From Salinarimonas sp. (GTDB taxonomy: Bacteria; Pseudomonadota; Alphaproteobacteria; Rhizobiales; Beijerinckiaceae): a stretch of 64,000 bases of DNA. The position numbers were made by a program, and so were the translations under genes. The notes beneath the pieces are model-generated. The model made no database searches. It was not told the DNA's origin and worked only from the letters and a program-made list of their open reading frames with translations. Below are positions 42,393 through 51,159 of the stretch, piece by piece. Numbering within the stretch: position 1 is the stretch's first letter; every line of letters starts with the position of its first letter. The DNA is taken from the NCBI RefSeq assembly GCF_040111675.1, contig NZ_CP157794.1, forward strand, positions 4,630,444-4,694,443. Direction: 5' to 3'.

Positions 42393-42875
42393 GTGGCGCG
42401 CCCCAAGCTCGATGCCATCGACCTGAAGATCCTCAAGGCCATCCAGGACCGAGCCGACATCTCCAACACCGAGCTCGCGGCCCTGGTGGGGCTCTCGCCC
42501 TCGCCCTGCCTGCGGCGGGTGAAGATGCTGGAGGACGCCCGCGTCATCCAGCGCCGGGTGACGCTGCTCGACCCCGCCGCCATCGACCTGTCCGTCAACG
42601 TCTTCGTCAACGTCTCGCTGGAGAAGCAGGTCGAGGAGCGGCTGCAGGAGTTCGAGCAGGCCGTGCGGCGCCGGCCGGAAGTGGTCGAGTGCTACCTGAT
42701 GACCGGCGAGAGCGACTATCTCCTGCGCGTCGTCGTTCCCGACCTCGCCGCCTACGAGGCCTTCCTCAAGGATCACCTCACGCGCGTCCCGGGCGTCGCG
42801 AGCATCAAGTCGAGCTTCGCCCTCAAGCAGGTCCAGTACCGCACGGCGCTGCCGCTCGATCATTTGAAGACCTGA
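42393..42875 (+). CDS. Lrp/AsnC family transcriptional regulator
   Basis: The regulator of about 160 aa has an N-terminal winged helix (LDAIDLKILKAIQDRADISN, LAALVGLSPSPCLRRVKMLE) and a C-terminal RAM/AsnC ligand domain (VVECYLMTGESDYLLRVVVP). I prefer the GTG at 42393, because the family normally begins just before LDAIDLKIL and GGAGAAGG lies upstream. The ATG at 42321 would add 24 residues and overlap the palindrome. Lrp proteins usually sense amino acids; the MdeR regulator of methionine catabolism is of this family. Confidence 0.88.
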   Translation: MARPKLDAIDLKILKAIQDRADISNTELAALVGLSPSPCLRRVKMLEDARVIQRRVTLLDPAAIDLSVNVFVNVSLEKQVEERLQEFEQAVRRRPEVVECYLMTGESDYLLRVVVPDLAAYEAFLKDHLTRVPGVASIKSSFALKQVQYRTALPLDHLKT

Positions 42876-42913
42876 CGTTCGGGCGCGGCGCGTCATGCAG
42901 GCGGCCGGCGTCG

Positions 42914-44107
42914 TCAGACGACGCCCGTCTCCACGAGCGCGCGGATCTCGTCGCTCGTCATCCCGAGCCAGTCGCGCAGGACGCCGCGCGTGTCCGCGCC
43001 CAGCGCCGGGCCGGCATGCCGGACGCCTCCGGGCGTATCCGAAAGGCGTGGAAAGACGTTCTGCATCGCGATCTCGCCGCCGCGCCGCGCGTCCGGCACC
43101 GAGACGATCGCCTCGCGCGCGGCGAAGTGCGGATCGTCCATCATCTCCGGCGCGCGGTACGCGAGGCCGACGGGCACGCCGGCGGCGGCGAGGTCGTCGA
43201 TCATCACGTCGGCGTCGTGCCGCCTCGTCCAGTCGGCGATGACGGCGTCGAGCGCCTCGGCGTTCTCGCCGCGGGCGCGGTGCGTGGCGAAGCGCGGATC
43301 GTCGGCGAGCTCGGGCCGCCCGATCACGTCGCACAGGCGCCGGAAGACGCTGTCCTGGTTGGCGCCGACGATCATGTCTTGGCCGTCGCGGGTCGGGTAG
43401 GCGTTCGAGGGCGCGATGCCCGGAAGCGCGCTGCCGTGGCGCTCGCGAACGTGGCCGCCCTGGTCGTAGTCGGAGATTAGGCTCTCGGTGACCATGAGGA
43501 TGGATTCCAGGATCGTGCTGTCGACAACCTGGCCCTTGCCGCTGCGGGCGCGTTGCTGGAGGGCGAGGAGCGCACCCATGGCGCCGTTCACGCCCGCGAG
43601 CGTGTCGCCTAGCGAGAGCCCGATGCGGATCGGCGGGCGGTCGGGGAAGCCGCTGATGTAGCGCAGGCCGCCCATGGCCTCGCAGACCGAGGCGAAACCG
43701 GCGCGCCGGGAATACGGGCCGGTCTGGCCGAAGCCCGAGATGCGCACCAGGATCAGCCGCGGATTGATCGCCGAGAGCGCCTCGTAGCCGAGGCCCCAGC
43801 GCTCCATCGTGCCCGGTCGAAAGTTCTCGACGATCACGTCGGCGCTCGCGGCGAGCTTGCGGACGATCTCCTGGCCCTCGGGCTTGCGCAGGTCCAGGGT
43901 CAGGCTCTTCTTGTTGCGCGCGATCACGGAAAAGGCGACGGGGCGCCCCTCGCGGTCCGGGCGGCCCCATTGCCGCATGGCGTCGCCGACGCCCGGCGGC
44001 TCGACCTTGACGACCTCGGCGCCGAAATCGGCGAGGAGCTGGCCGCAAAACGGACCGGCGATCAGCTGCCCGAGCTCGACGACCCGTATGCCCTCCAGGG
44101 GTCCCAT
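42914..44107 (-). CDS. CaiB/BaiF family CoA-transferase
   Basis: The 397-aa class III CoA-transferase has N-terminal GIRVVELGQLIAGPFCGQLL ADFGAEVVKVEPP and RNKKSLTLDLRKPEGQEI, then DVIVENFRPGTMERWGLGYE with the catalytic Asp expected near 165-175 (not verified by alignment). It moves CoA between carboxylic acids, activating a substrate for degradation. The start at 44107 has GGGGAG upstream. It converges on the lrp gene and is separated from the liv cluster by an IS3 remnant, so its pathway is unclear. Confidence 0.92.
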   Translation of the reverse strand: MGPLEGIRVVELGQLIAGPFCGQLLADFGAEVVKVEPPGVGDAMRQWGRPDREGRPVAFSVIARNKKSLTLDLRKPEGQEIVRKLAASADVIVENFRPGTMERWGLGYEALSAINPRLILVRISGFGQTGPYSRRAGFASVCEAMGGLRYISGFPDRPPIRIGLSLGDTLAGVNGAMGALLALQQRARSGKGQVVDSTILESILMVTESLISDYDQGGHVRERHGSALPGIAPSNAYPTRDGQDMIVGANQDSVFRRLCDVIGRPELADDPRFATHRARGENAEALDAVIADWTRRHDADVMIDDLAAAGVPVGLAYRAPEMMDDPHFAAREAIVSVPDARRGGEIAMQNVFPRLSDTPGGVRHAGPALGADTRGVLRDWLGMTSDEIRALVETGVV

Positions 44108-44283
44108 CGCGCGCGTCTCCCCGCTCCTGCATTTCTCGTTCGGCACACACCATGCCCGGATCGGAGAGGAGACGAATTGCGAATACGGCTTTGTTCAGCG
44201 CGTTTTTTGGCAGGAGATTGCGCGAATACGCGATCAAATCGCATGACGCTTCTACTGTGGCGGCTTCGGGCCGAACCCGCTCT

Positions 44284-44385
44284 TGTTCCTCTCGGACTTC
44301 ACCTACGTCGCGACCTGCAACGGCTTCCTCTAGGTCGCCTTCGTGATCGACACGTTCGCACGCCGGATCGTCGGCGCGACCGAGC
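44284..44385 (+). pseudogene. IS3-family transposase fragment
   Basis: The frame reads LFLSDFTYVATCNGFL-stop-VAFVIDTFARRIVGAT. This is the first catalytic-Asp region of IS3-family OrfB transposases (the SDFTYV and VIDTFARRIVGW motifs) with an in-frame TAG where Tyr is expected. The rest of the transposase is missing on both sides. It is a dead remnant of an older insertion. Confidence 0.75.
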
Positions 44386-44708
44386 CTCGTTGCCTCGCGC
44401 AGATCGATTCGGCAGACGGTTGTCGATCGCCGCCTCGGGCGCTGGACTCGAGGCGTTCGAGCTGCTCCTGAACAGTCCGGGCGCGCTCGATGATCGATGA
44501 CCGGCGCACGACGAACCCGACGGTTCGCCGAGCCGGAGCGCTGGCTGCGCGCGCATCTCGCCGCGATGGCGGTCGAGGCCAGAGCCGAGACGGCCAGCGA
44601 AGACCCGACCGCCGATCGCGGCCAGGTCCGAGAAGGTGTCCACCTGGCCCGGGCCCGAAGCCGCCTCCTCGGCTGCCCGGCGGTTGCGCGGCAGCAGCCG
44701 AATTCGAC
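44386..44708. other. Region without recognisable genes after the IS3 remnant
   Basis: Open frames here (for example 44497-44712 plus) show no domain. The stretch ends at the stop codon of livF. Most likely it is degraded DNA around the former IS. Confidence 0.4.
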
Positions 44709-45440
44709 CTAAAGCCCGAGATACGCCTTCCTCACCAGCGGGTGCCCCTGGAGCTCCGTCGCGGATCCCTCGAGCGCCAGCCGCCCGTTCTCGAGCACGT
44801 AGGCGCGATCGCAGACGGCGAGCACCTGCTTGACGTTCTGCTCCACGAGCAGGATCGGCAGGCCGGTATGCGCCACGCGCCGGATCGCGGCCATCACGTC
44901 CTTCACGAGCCGCGGCGCGAGGCCGATGCTGGGCTCGTCCATGATCATCATCTTCGGGCGCAGCATCAGCGCGCGGGCGATCGCCACCATCTGCTGCTGG
45001 CCGCCGGAGAGCTGGCCGGCGGCGGCGTCCATGTGCGCGTCGAGCTCGGGGAAGAGCGCACGCACCTCCTCGAGGCTCCGCGCCCGCGCCGCCCGGGCGG
45101 CCGGCAGGGTCGCGCCGACGAGCAGGTTCTCGCGCACGCTCATGTTCGGGAAGAGCTGGCGGCCCATCGGCACGTGCGCGAGGCCCTTGGCGGCCATCTG
45201 ATGCGGAGCAGCGGGGCGGATCGCCTCGCCGTCGAAGACGATGCGGCCGCGAAAGGGCGTGATCATGCCCGAGATGGCGCGCAGGATGGTCGACTTGCCG
45301 CTGCCATTGCCGCCGACGAGCCCGACGAGCTCGCCCTCCCCGACCCGCAGCGAGACGTCGGTGACGACCTGCAGCGCGCCGTAGCCGAGATCGACGTTCT
45401 CGACGGAAAGAATGGGAGACGTGGATTCCTGCGGCATCAA
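44709..45440 (-). CDS. livF: Branched-chain amino acid-type ABC transporter ATP-binding protein LivF
   Basis: The 243-aa ATPase has Walker A GGNGSGKST at about 40-48, signature QLSGGQQQMVAIARAL and Walker B MMIMDEPSIGLAP. It ends with the LivF-type RKAYLGL. It pairs with LivG to power import. Last in the five-gene operon, its ATG overlaps the livG stop by 4 bp. Substrate may be an amino acid, amide or aromatic acid; Liv-type systems are diverse. Confidence 0.93.
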   Translation of the reverse strand: MMPQESTSPILSVENVDLGYGALQVVTDVSLRVGEGELVGLVGGNGSGKSTILRAISGMITPFRGRIVFDGEAIRPAAPHQMAAKGLAHVPMGRQLFPNMSVRENLLVGATLPAARAARARSLEEVRALFPELDAHMDAAAGQLSGGQQQMVAIARALMLRPKMMIMDEPSIGLAPRLVKDVMAAIRRVAHTGLPILLVEQNVKQVLAVCDRAYVLENGRLALEGSATELQGHPLVRKAYLGL

Positions 45441-46153
45441 TCGGTCCCCAGATAGGCCTCGATCACACGTTCGTCGCGCATGACCGCCTCGGGCGGCCCC
45501 TCCGCGATCTTGGCGCCGCTCGCCATGACGATGACGTGGTCGGACAGCTCGACGATCGCCTCCATGATGTGCTCGACCATCAGGATCGCGAGGCCCTGGC
45601 GGCTGAGCTCGGCGACGAAGGCGATCATCTCGCGCAGCGCGGGCGGGTTGAGCCCCGCCATCACCTCGTCGAGGAAGAGCACGCGCGGGCGCGTGGCGAG
45701 CGCCTTGGCGAGCTCGAGCCGGCGCCGGCGCGCGAGGTTGAGGTCGCCCGCCGGCTGGTCGGCGCGGTCGCCGAGGCCGACCTGCTCCAGAGTCTCGCGG
45801 GCGAGGCGCTCGGCCCCGGCCCGGCGCGGCTCGCGCAGGAAGGCGGGGACGAGCACGTTCTCGAGCACCGTCAGCTCCTCGAAGGGCCGCTCGGTCTGGA
45901 AGGTGCGCCCGCAGCCCGCGCGGGCGCGCTCGTGCGGGGCGAGGCGGGTGATGTCGCGCTCGAACAGGCTCACGCGCCCGCTCTCGGGGACGACGTAGCC
46001 GGTGAGCGCGTTGAACAAGGTGGTCTTGCCCGCGCCGTTCGGCCCGATCAGGCCCAGGATCTCGCCGGGGGCGAGGTCGAGGGAGACGTCGTTCACCGCG
46101 ACGTTGCCGCCGAAGCGGACCGTGACGGCCTCAGCTCTGAGCGCGCTTGGCAT
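45437..46153 (-). CDS. livG: Branched-chain amino acid-type ABC transporter ATP-binding protein LivG
   Basis: The 238-aa ATPase has Walker A GPNGAGKTT at about 37-45, Walker B RVLFLDEVMAGLNP and the LivG C-terminus RVIEAYLGTD. The signature region is LNLARRRRLELAKALATRP rather than the usual LSGGQ form, as in one LivG subgroup. It overlaps livF by 4 bp and livM by 23 bp. Confidence 0.93.
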   Translation of the reverse strand: MPSALRAEAVTVRFGGNVAVNDVSLDLAPGEILGLIGPNGAGKTTLFNALTGYVVPESGRVSLFERDITRLAPHERARAGCGRTFQTERPFEELTVLENVLVPAFLREPRRAGAERLARETLEQVGLGDRADQPAGDLNLARRRRLELAKALATRPRVLFLDEVMAGLNPPALREMIAFVAELSRQGLAILMVEHIMEAIVELSDHVIVMASGAKIAEGPPEAVMRDERVIEAYLGTD

Positions 46154-47084
46154 AACGCCTCCGGATGGCTCTGCGGGTCGCCTCGCCGACGAGGCCGCGC
46201 GGCGCGAACAGGACGATGACGAGGATCAGCACGCCGTAGATGAGGAGGTTCGCCTCCGCGAAGGTGGTGCGGAACACCTCGCCCGCGCCGATCAGCACGA
46301 GCGCGCCCGCGGCCGGCCCCCAGATCGTGCCCCGCCCCCCGATGATCGCGGTGAGCGCGATCTGCACGGAGAGGAGGAGATAGAACAGCACATGCGGCTC
46401 GAGGAACGAGAGCACCATGCCGTAGAGGCCGCCCCCGAGCGCCGTGAGGGCGCCGGACAGCATGAAGGCCTTGAGCTTCGTGCGCTTCGGGTCGATGCCG
46501 GCCGCCATGGCGGCGTCCTCGTCCTCGCGCACGGCGCGCAACGCGTAGCCGAAGCGGGCGCGCGAGAGGGCGAGGACGATGCCGATCACGAGGACGGCGA
46601 AGGCGAGCGCGAGCCAGTACTGGGTCTGCCGCGCGAAGAGGTCGAGGCCGAAGGGCTCGGGCAGCGTCGCGATGAAGACGCCCGTGGCCCCTCCCGTGAG
46701 CCAGCCCTCGTTGATGGCGACGAGGCGCAGGATCTCGGCGAAGGCGATCGTCGAGAGCGTGAAGTAGGGACCGCGCAGGCCGAAGGTGAGCCATCCCCAG
46801 GCGAAGGCGAGCGCGGCGGCGACCGCCATGCCGAGCAGCGCCGACCACCAGGGGGCGAGCTGGTATTCCGTCACGCCGATCGCGACGAAATAGGCGCCGA
46901 GCCCCACGAAGGCGGCATGGCCGAGGCTGACCTGGCCGGCCCAGCCGCCGAGCACGTCCCAGGCGGTGGCCCAGCCGACGAAGAGCAGGATCGTGATCGC
47001 GATCGTGAGCACCGAGGGAAACAGGAAGGGGTAGGCGACGCCGGCCGCGACGAAGGCGGCGAGCCCGAGAAGATGCGTTCTCAT
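46131..47084 (-). CDS. livM: Branched-chain amino acid-type ABC transporter permease LivM
   Basis: The 317-aa inner-membrane permease has about nine hydrophobic segments and the LivM signature GWAGQVSLGHAAFVGLGAY near residue 48, plus the cytoplasmic loop ALRAVREDEDAAMAAGID that contacts the ATPase. It has a basic C-terminus. It overlaps livH by 4 bp and livG by 23 bp. Confidence 0.94.
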   Translation of the reverse strand: MRTHLLGLAAFVAAGVAYPFLFPSVLTIAITILLFVGWATAWDVLGGWAGQVSLGHAAFVGLGAYFVAIGVTEYQLAPWWSALLGMAVAAALAFAWGWLTFGLRGPYFTLSTIAFAEILRLVAINEGWLTGGATGVFIATLPEPFGLDLFARQTQYWLALAFAVLVIGIVLALSRARFGYALRAVREDEDAAMAAGIDPKRTKLKAFMLSGALTALGGGLYGMVLSFLEPHVLFYLLLSVQIALTAIIGGRGTIWGPAAGALVLIGAGEVFRTTFAEANLLIYGVLILVIVLFAPRGLVGEATRRAIRRRYAKRAQS

Positions 47085-47965
47085 ACCCGCTTCACCGTCT
47101 TGCCGAAGAGCCCCTCCGGGCGCAGCAGGAGCACGAGGAGGAAGGCGAGGAGGCCGTATGCGTCGCGGTATTCCGACAGGAAGTAGGAGGCGCCGAGCAC
47201 CTCGACGACGCCGAGCAGCAGCCCCCCGCCGATCGCCGCGCCGACCCGGCCGAGCCCGCCGAGCACGGTGACCACGAAGGCCTTGAGGGTGAAGATCGCG
47301 CCGGTGAAGGTCGGGGTCGCGAACAGAAGCGGGATCAGGGTCACGCCGGCGGTCACGGCGAGCGCGGTGCCCATGCCGAAGACGAAGCTCTGGACGCGGC
47401 GCGTGTCGATGCCGACGAGCTCGGCGCCGAGCCGGTTCTCGGCGGTGGCGCGCACCGCGCGCCCGCGCTCGGTGCGCTCCAGGAACCAGTAGAGCACACC
47501 GATCATCGCGGTCGTCGCGGCGCCGGCGGCAAGGAGCACGATCGACAGGTTGACCTCGCCGATCCGCACGGTGTCCGAGGCGTAGGGCACCTGCACCGAG
47601 CGCGGCTCCCCGCCGAACGTGAGGAGAAGCACGTTGCCGATGATGAGCGACAGGCCGAGCGTCGCGAGCAGCGAGGATTCGGCCGGAGCCTCGGCGATCG
47701 GCGCGAGGATCGCGCGCTCCACCACCATCCCGACGACGAACGCCACCGGAAGCGCGATGAGCAGCGAGAGATACGGATCGAAGCCGAAGACGAGGTCGAA
47801 CAGCACCGCGCCGTACATGCCGAGCACGACGAAGTCGCCATGGGCGAAGTTGATCGTGCGCATCACCCCGAAGACGAGGGTGAGGCCGACGCCGATCAGC
47901 GCGTAGACGCCGCCGATGAGAAGGCCGTTGGCGAGGTTCTGGATGAAGATGGCGAGGTCGAGCAC
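47081..47965 (-). CDS. livH: Branched-chain amino acid-type ABC transporter permease LivH
   Basis: The 294-aa permease has about eight membrane segments, the N-terminal signature NGLLIGGVYALIGVGLTLVF, FAHGDFVVLGMYGA and the cytoplasmic loop AVRATAENRLGAELVGID. It forms the channel with LivM. It follows the binding-protein gene after 106 bp and overlaps livM by 4 bp. Confidence 0.94.
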   Translation of the reverse strand: MLDLAIFIQNLANGLLIGGVYALIGVGLTLVFGVMRTINFAHGDFVVLGMYGAVLFDLVFGFDPYLSLLIALPVAFVVGMVVERAILAPIAEAPAESSLLATLGLSLIIGNVLLLTFGGEPRSVQVPYASDTVRIGEVNLSIVLLAAGAATTAMIGVLYWFLERTERGRAVRATAENRLGAELVGIDTRRVQSFVFGMGTALAVTAGVTLIPLLFATPTFTGAIFTLKAFVVTVLGGLGRVGAAIGGGLLLGVVEVLGASYFLSEYRDAYGLLAFLLVLLLRPEGLFGKTVKRV

Positions 47966-48071
47966 CTTGGTCGCGCGCTCCCGAGACGCAGCGCCGGCGC
48001 TCTGGGCGCCGGCGCGGGAGGATCGATGGTCCGGCGCGGCTCTTGGCGAGCCGGCCGTCGGAAGAGAGGCG

Positions 48072-49259
48072 TCAGCGCTCCGACCAGGGCGGGGTCGGAT
48101 GGCGCGCCTCGGCGGCGGCGAGGTCGTCCGGGAACACCGTGACGTGCTCGCCGTCCTGGATCTGGAGGACGAGGCTGCGGATCGGGTTCTGGTTCTGGAA
48201 GCCGTCGTCGTCCTCGAAGGTCACGGTCGTCACCGGAGTCTCGAGGTCGGTCTCCTCGAGCGCTTGGCGCACCGCCTCGCGGTCCGTCGAGCCCGCGCGC
48301 TGCAGCGCGTCGGCGGCGACCCTGAGCGCGAGATAGCCTTCGGCCTCGTAGAAGGAGGGCTCGGAGCCGGCCTTCGCCTTCAGGTCCTCGTAGAGCTGCT
48401 GGGCGCCCTCGTACTGGACGTCCTTGCTCCAGCTCACGACGGTCGCGACGTTCTCCGCGAGATCGCCCACCTGGTCGACGAAGCTCGGCAGCGCCGCGGC
48501 GGTGTCGATGGCGATGGCCTCGGCGTCGAGGCCGACCTCCTTCATCTGGCGCGTGATGGCGACGCCGTCCTCGGCGTAGGAGACGATGTAGAGAATGTCC
48601 GGATCCTCGGCGCGGAAGCGGTTGAGGATCGGACGGAAGTCGGTGACGCCCTGGTCGTAGGACTGGTCGGCCACGATCTCGTAGCCGCGCTCCTCGGCGA
48701 GCTCGCGGCCGGTCTCGGCGAGCGAGGTCGGCCAGGCGCCGTTGCCGTAGAGGAAGCCGATCGTCTCCAGCGGCACGTCGGGATGCGTCTCGCGAAGAAA
48801 GTCGAAATAGTCGAAATACGCGTTCGCGACGATCGAGGAATTGTGCTTGGCGCGGAAGACCCACTCCGACCCCGGCTTGGTGATCGAGTTGTCGGCGCTG
48901 CCGAGCACGACGAGCGGCACCTCGCGCCGGGTCAGGAACTGCGCCATCGGGCCGGTGATCGAGGAGGCGTAGGAGCCGATGATCAGCGGCACGCCGCGGG
49001 AATCGAGCTGCTCGGCCGCTGCCAGCGCGCTCTGCGCCTCGGACCGGTCGTCCTGCCAGACGAGCTCGAGCGGCTCTCCGTTGACGCCGCCCGCGGCGTT
49101 GATCTCCTCGAGCGCCAGCTCCATGCCGGTGCGATAGCGCTCGCCGAAGGTGGCGAAATTGCCGGACAGGCTGTTCACGACGCCGATCTCGACCGCCTGC
49201 GCCGGGACGGCGGCGGCGAGGGTGGTGGCCGCGAGAGCCGCTGCGATGCCGTATCTCAT
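48072..49259 (-). CDS. Periplasmic substrate-binding protein of the Liv-type ABC transporter
   Basis: The 395-aa type I periplasmic binding protein has a signal peptide (1-22, ending PAQA) and the family start VEIGVVNSLSGNFATFGERYRTGMELALEEIN. The length and the region IIGSYASSITGPMAQFLTRREVP fit the LivK/urea/amide-binding class (PF13458) rather than simple LivJ. GGTGAGG precedes the ATG. It is first in the operon, divergent from the amidase gene. Co-location with an amidase hints at an amide or acid substrate, by inference. Confidence 0.93.
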   Translation of the reverse strand: MRYGIAAALAATTLAAAVPAQAVEIGVVNSLSGNFATFGERYRTGMELALEEINAAGGVNGEPLELVWQDDRSEAQSALAAAEQLDSRGVPLIIGSYASSITGPMAQFLTRREVPLVVLGSADNSITKPGSEWVFRAKHNSSIVANAYFDYFDFLRETHPDVPLETIGFLYGNGAWPTSLAETGRELAEERGYEIVADQSYDQGVTDFRPILNRFRAEDPDILYIVSYAEDGVAITRQMKEVGLDAEAIAIDTAAALPSFVDQVGDLAENVATVVSWSKDVQYEGAQQLYEDLKAKAGSEPSFYEAEGYLALRVAADALQRAGSTDREAVRQALEETDLETPVTTVTFEDDDGFQNQNPIRSLVLQIQDGEHVTVFPDDLAAAEARHPTPPWSER

Positions 49260-49562
49260 GCTTCCTCACCTCGTCTTCATTGGTTGCGGACCGTGGTGCG
49301 CACGTCGCCGTGTCCGTTCGGTGGGTCGAGCCTCGACCATCGGCGCCGGGGTAGGCCACTGCGAAAATGCGCCGAACGGCTATGCGCGGGATGCACGGCG
49401 GCCGACTGAACGGCGTCTCGGCTGGCCCATGCGCGCCCCCTGCGCATGGGCCGCGAGGGGCGGCCTGGGCAAAGCCTCACGTCCCGTCTCGCAGCCGCGC
49501 CCTCTTGCGGGATCCCGGCGAGCGCCCGACGCTTCACGGCCCATGCGCGAGAGGAGACCACG
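49260..49562. other. Structured divergent leader between the Liv operon and amidase
   Basis: These 303 bp hold promoters on both strands and are rich in inverted repeats: GGTCGAG-C-CTCGACC near 49330, CCGTTCGG near 49314 with CCGAACGG near 49372, and three copies of an 11-mer (see the repeat entry at 49424-49548). Confidence 0.55.
49424..49548 (+). repeat. Three-copy 11-mer GGCCCATGCGC (two direct, one inverted) in the amidase leader
   Basis: GGCCCATGCGC lies at 49424-49434 and 49538-49548. Its exact reverse complement GCGCATGGGCC lies at 49442-49452. The inverted copy can pair with the near copy (7-nt loop) or with the far copy, which ends immediately before the amidase ribosome site GAGAGGAG. 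This gives two mutually exclusive RNA folds, one of which crowds the ribosome site. Confidence 0.6.
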
Positions 49563-50942
49563 ATGCCGAACGTCCCGGCGGACCCGTTGAACGGCATGAG
49601 CCTCGCGGAATTCGGCGCGGCTCTGCGCGCGGGCCGGACGACCAGCGAAGCCTTGACGCAGGCCTATCTCGCGCGGATCGCCGCCCTCGATCCGCGGCTC
49701 GGCGCCTACCAGCACGTCGCCGCCGAGAGCGCGCTCGCGAGCGCGCGGGCCATCGACGCGCTGCTCGCCGCCGGCCACGATCTCGGGCCTCTGATGGGGG
49801 CGCCCGTCGCGATCAAGGACCTGTTTGCGGTCGCGGGCATGCCGACGACGGCGGGCTCGCGGCTCGACGTCTCGGACCTCGTCGGCGCGGAGGGACCGCT
49901 CCTGCATCGCCTGCGGGAGGCGGGCTGCGTGATCCTCGGCAAGGTGAAGACGGTCGAGTTCGCGCTGGGGATCACCGGCGTCTCGGCGGCGCACGGCACG
50001 CCGGTCAACCCGTGGGATCTCGGGACGCCGCGGGTGCCGGGCGGGTCGAGCTCGGGATCGGCGGTGGCCGTCGCGGCGGGCCTGTGCGCCTTCGCGCTCG
50101 GGTCCGACACCGGCGGCTCGGTCCGCGTCCCGGCGGCCTTGTGCGGCGTCTTCGGCCTCAAGACGTCGCCCGGCGTCCTCCCGACCGAGGGCGCCTTCCC
50201 GCTCGCGCCGCATCTCGACACGCCCGGATGGCTGACCCGCTCCGCCGAGGACGCGGCGCTCGTCCATGCGGCGGTGCTCGGGGTGACCCCCCCGCGACCC
50301 GTCGACCTGGCGGGGCTGCGGATCGCGACGCCGACGGACTACCTCTTCGACGATCTCGATCCGGCCGTCGCGGCGGCGATGGAGGACGCGACGGAGCGCC
50401 TGCGCGCGGCGGGCGCGCGCCTCGAGCCGGTGCCCTTCCCCGAGGCGGCGGAGCGCGAGCGCTATTTCCCGACCGTGCTTCCGGCCTGCCTCGCGGCGAG
50501 CCTGGGCCGCGCGCGCATCGAGGCCGACAGCCGGCTGATGGACCCCGTGATCGCGCGGCGCGCGCTGTCGGGCCTGGACGTGCGGGCCGCCGACTATCTG
50601 GCCGCCGAGGCGCGACGCGCCGCCCACCTCCGGGCGGCCCTCGCGCGCTTCCGACCTTTCGACGTCGTGCTCTCGCCGACGACCGCGACGCTCGCGCCCA
50701 CCATCGCCGCGCTCGAGGACGTCGAGGTCGGCCTCGCCTACGCGATGCAGATGACCCGCAACACCCAGCCGGGCAACTATCTCGACCTGTGCGCCGCGAG
50801 CCTGCCGCTGCCGGTCGCGCCGGGCTCGCTCCCGGTCGGCCTGCAGCTGATGGCGCCTCCCCGCGCCGAGCGGAGGCTTCTCGGCGTAAGCCTCGCCGTG
50901 GAGACGCTGCTCGGCTCCCCCGCCCTTCCCCGGCTCGGCTGA
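49563..50942 (+). CDS. Amidase (amidase-signature family)
   Basis: The 459-aa enzyme has the complete amidase-signature triad: Lys in PVAIKDLFAVAGMPTT (about 82), cis-Ser in PGGSSSGSAVAVAAG (about 160) and nucleophile Ser in GSDTGGSVRVPAALCG (about 185). It hydrolyses a carboxamide or related bond; related family members act on indoleacetamide, aryl amides, biuret or allophanate. The start at 49563 follows GAGAGGAG. It diverges from the Liv-type transporter and precedes the ThDP enzyme by 217 bp. Confidence 0.92.
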   Translation: MPNVPADPLNGMSLAEFGAALRAGRTTSEALTQAYLARIAALDPRLGAYQHVAAESALASARAIDALLAAGHDLGPLMGAPVAIKDLFAVAGMPTTAGSRLDVSDLVGAEGPLLHRLREAGCVILGKVKTVEFALGITGVSAAHGTPVNPWDLGTPRVPGGSSSGSAVAVAAGLCAFALGSDTGGSVRVPAALCGVFGLKTSPGVLPTEGAFPLAPHLDTPGWLTRSAEDAALVHAAVLGVTPPRPVDLAGLRIATPTDYLFDDLDPAVAAAMEDATERLRAAGARLEPVPFPEAAERERYFPTVLPACLAASLGRARIEADSRLMDPVIARRALSGLDVRAADYLAAEARRAAHLRAALARFRPFDVVLSPTTATLAPTIAALEDVEVGLAYAMQMTRNTQPGNYLDLCAASLPLPVAPGSLPVGLQLMAPPRAERRLLGVSLAVETLLGSPALPRLG

Positions 50943-51025
50943 CGGGGAGGGATCCGGATCCCCGCCTCGCCCCCGGCGGGCCCGAACGCCATCCGGATCT
51001 GCGCTTCCGTGCCCTGAACGCGCGC

Positions 51026-51064
51026 TTGACATGGCCGATCGCCCGCGGAACCATCTGTATACAG
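51026..51064 (+). promoter_or_regulatory. Promoter and GntR-type operator before the ThDP-enzyme/TAXI-TRAP operon
   Basis: A perfect -35 hexamer TTGACA lies at 51026-51031. The perfect palindrome CTGTATACAG lies at 51055-51064, where the -10/start region would be. The same 10-mer occurs at 60490-60499 upstream of the GntR gene. FCD-type GntR proteins commonly bind TNGTNNNACNA-like palindromes, which this fits. Confidence 0.72.
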
Positions 51065-51159
51065 GTCTGCATGTAGCGGCGCCCGCATGCTCGCCGGTCA
51101 GGGCAGATCCCCGGCGCCGGCGAGGGCGTGCGGCGGGCGCGAGGGGAAGGATCCAGCCG

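Noticed and set aside
45437..46153. LivG as an inactive ATPase because LSGGQ is missing
   Set aside because: The LNLARRRRLELAKAL form of the signature region is found in a normal LivG subgroup, and Walker A and B motifs are intact.
49300..49400. Cobalamin or guanidine riboswitch in the Liv/amidase spacer
   Set aside because: A GCCACTG string and stems are present, but the conserved core sequences of those classes are missing.
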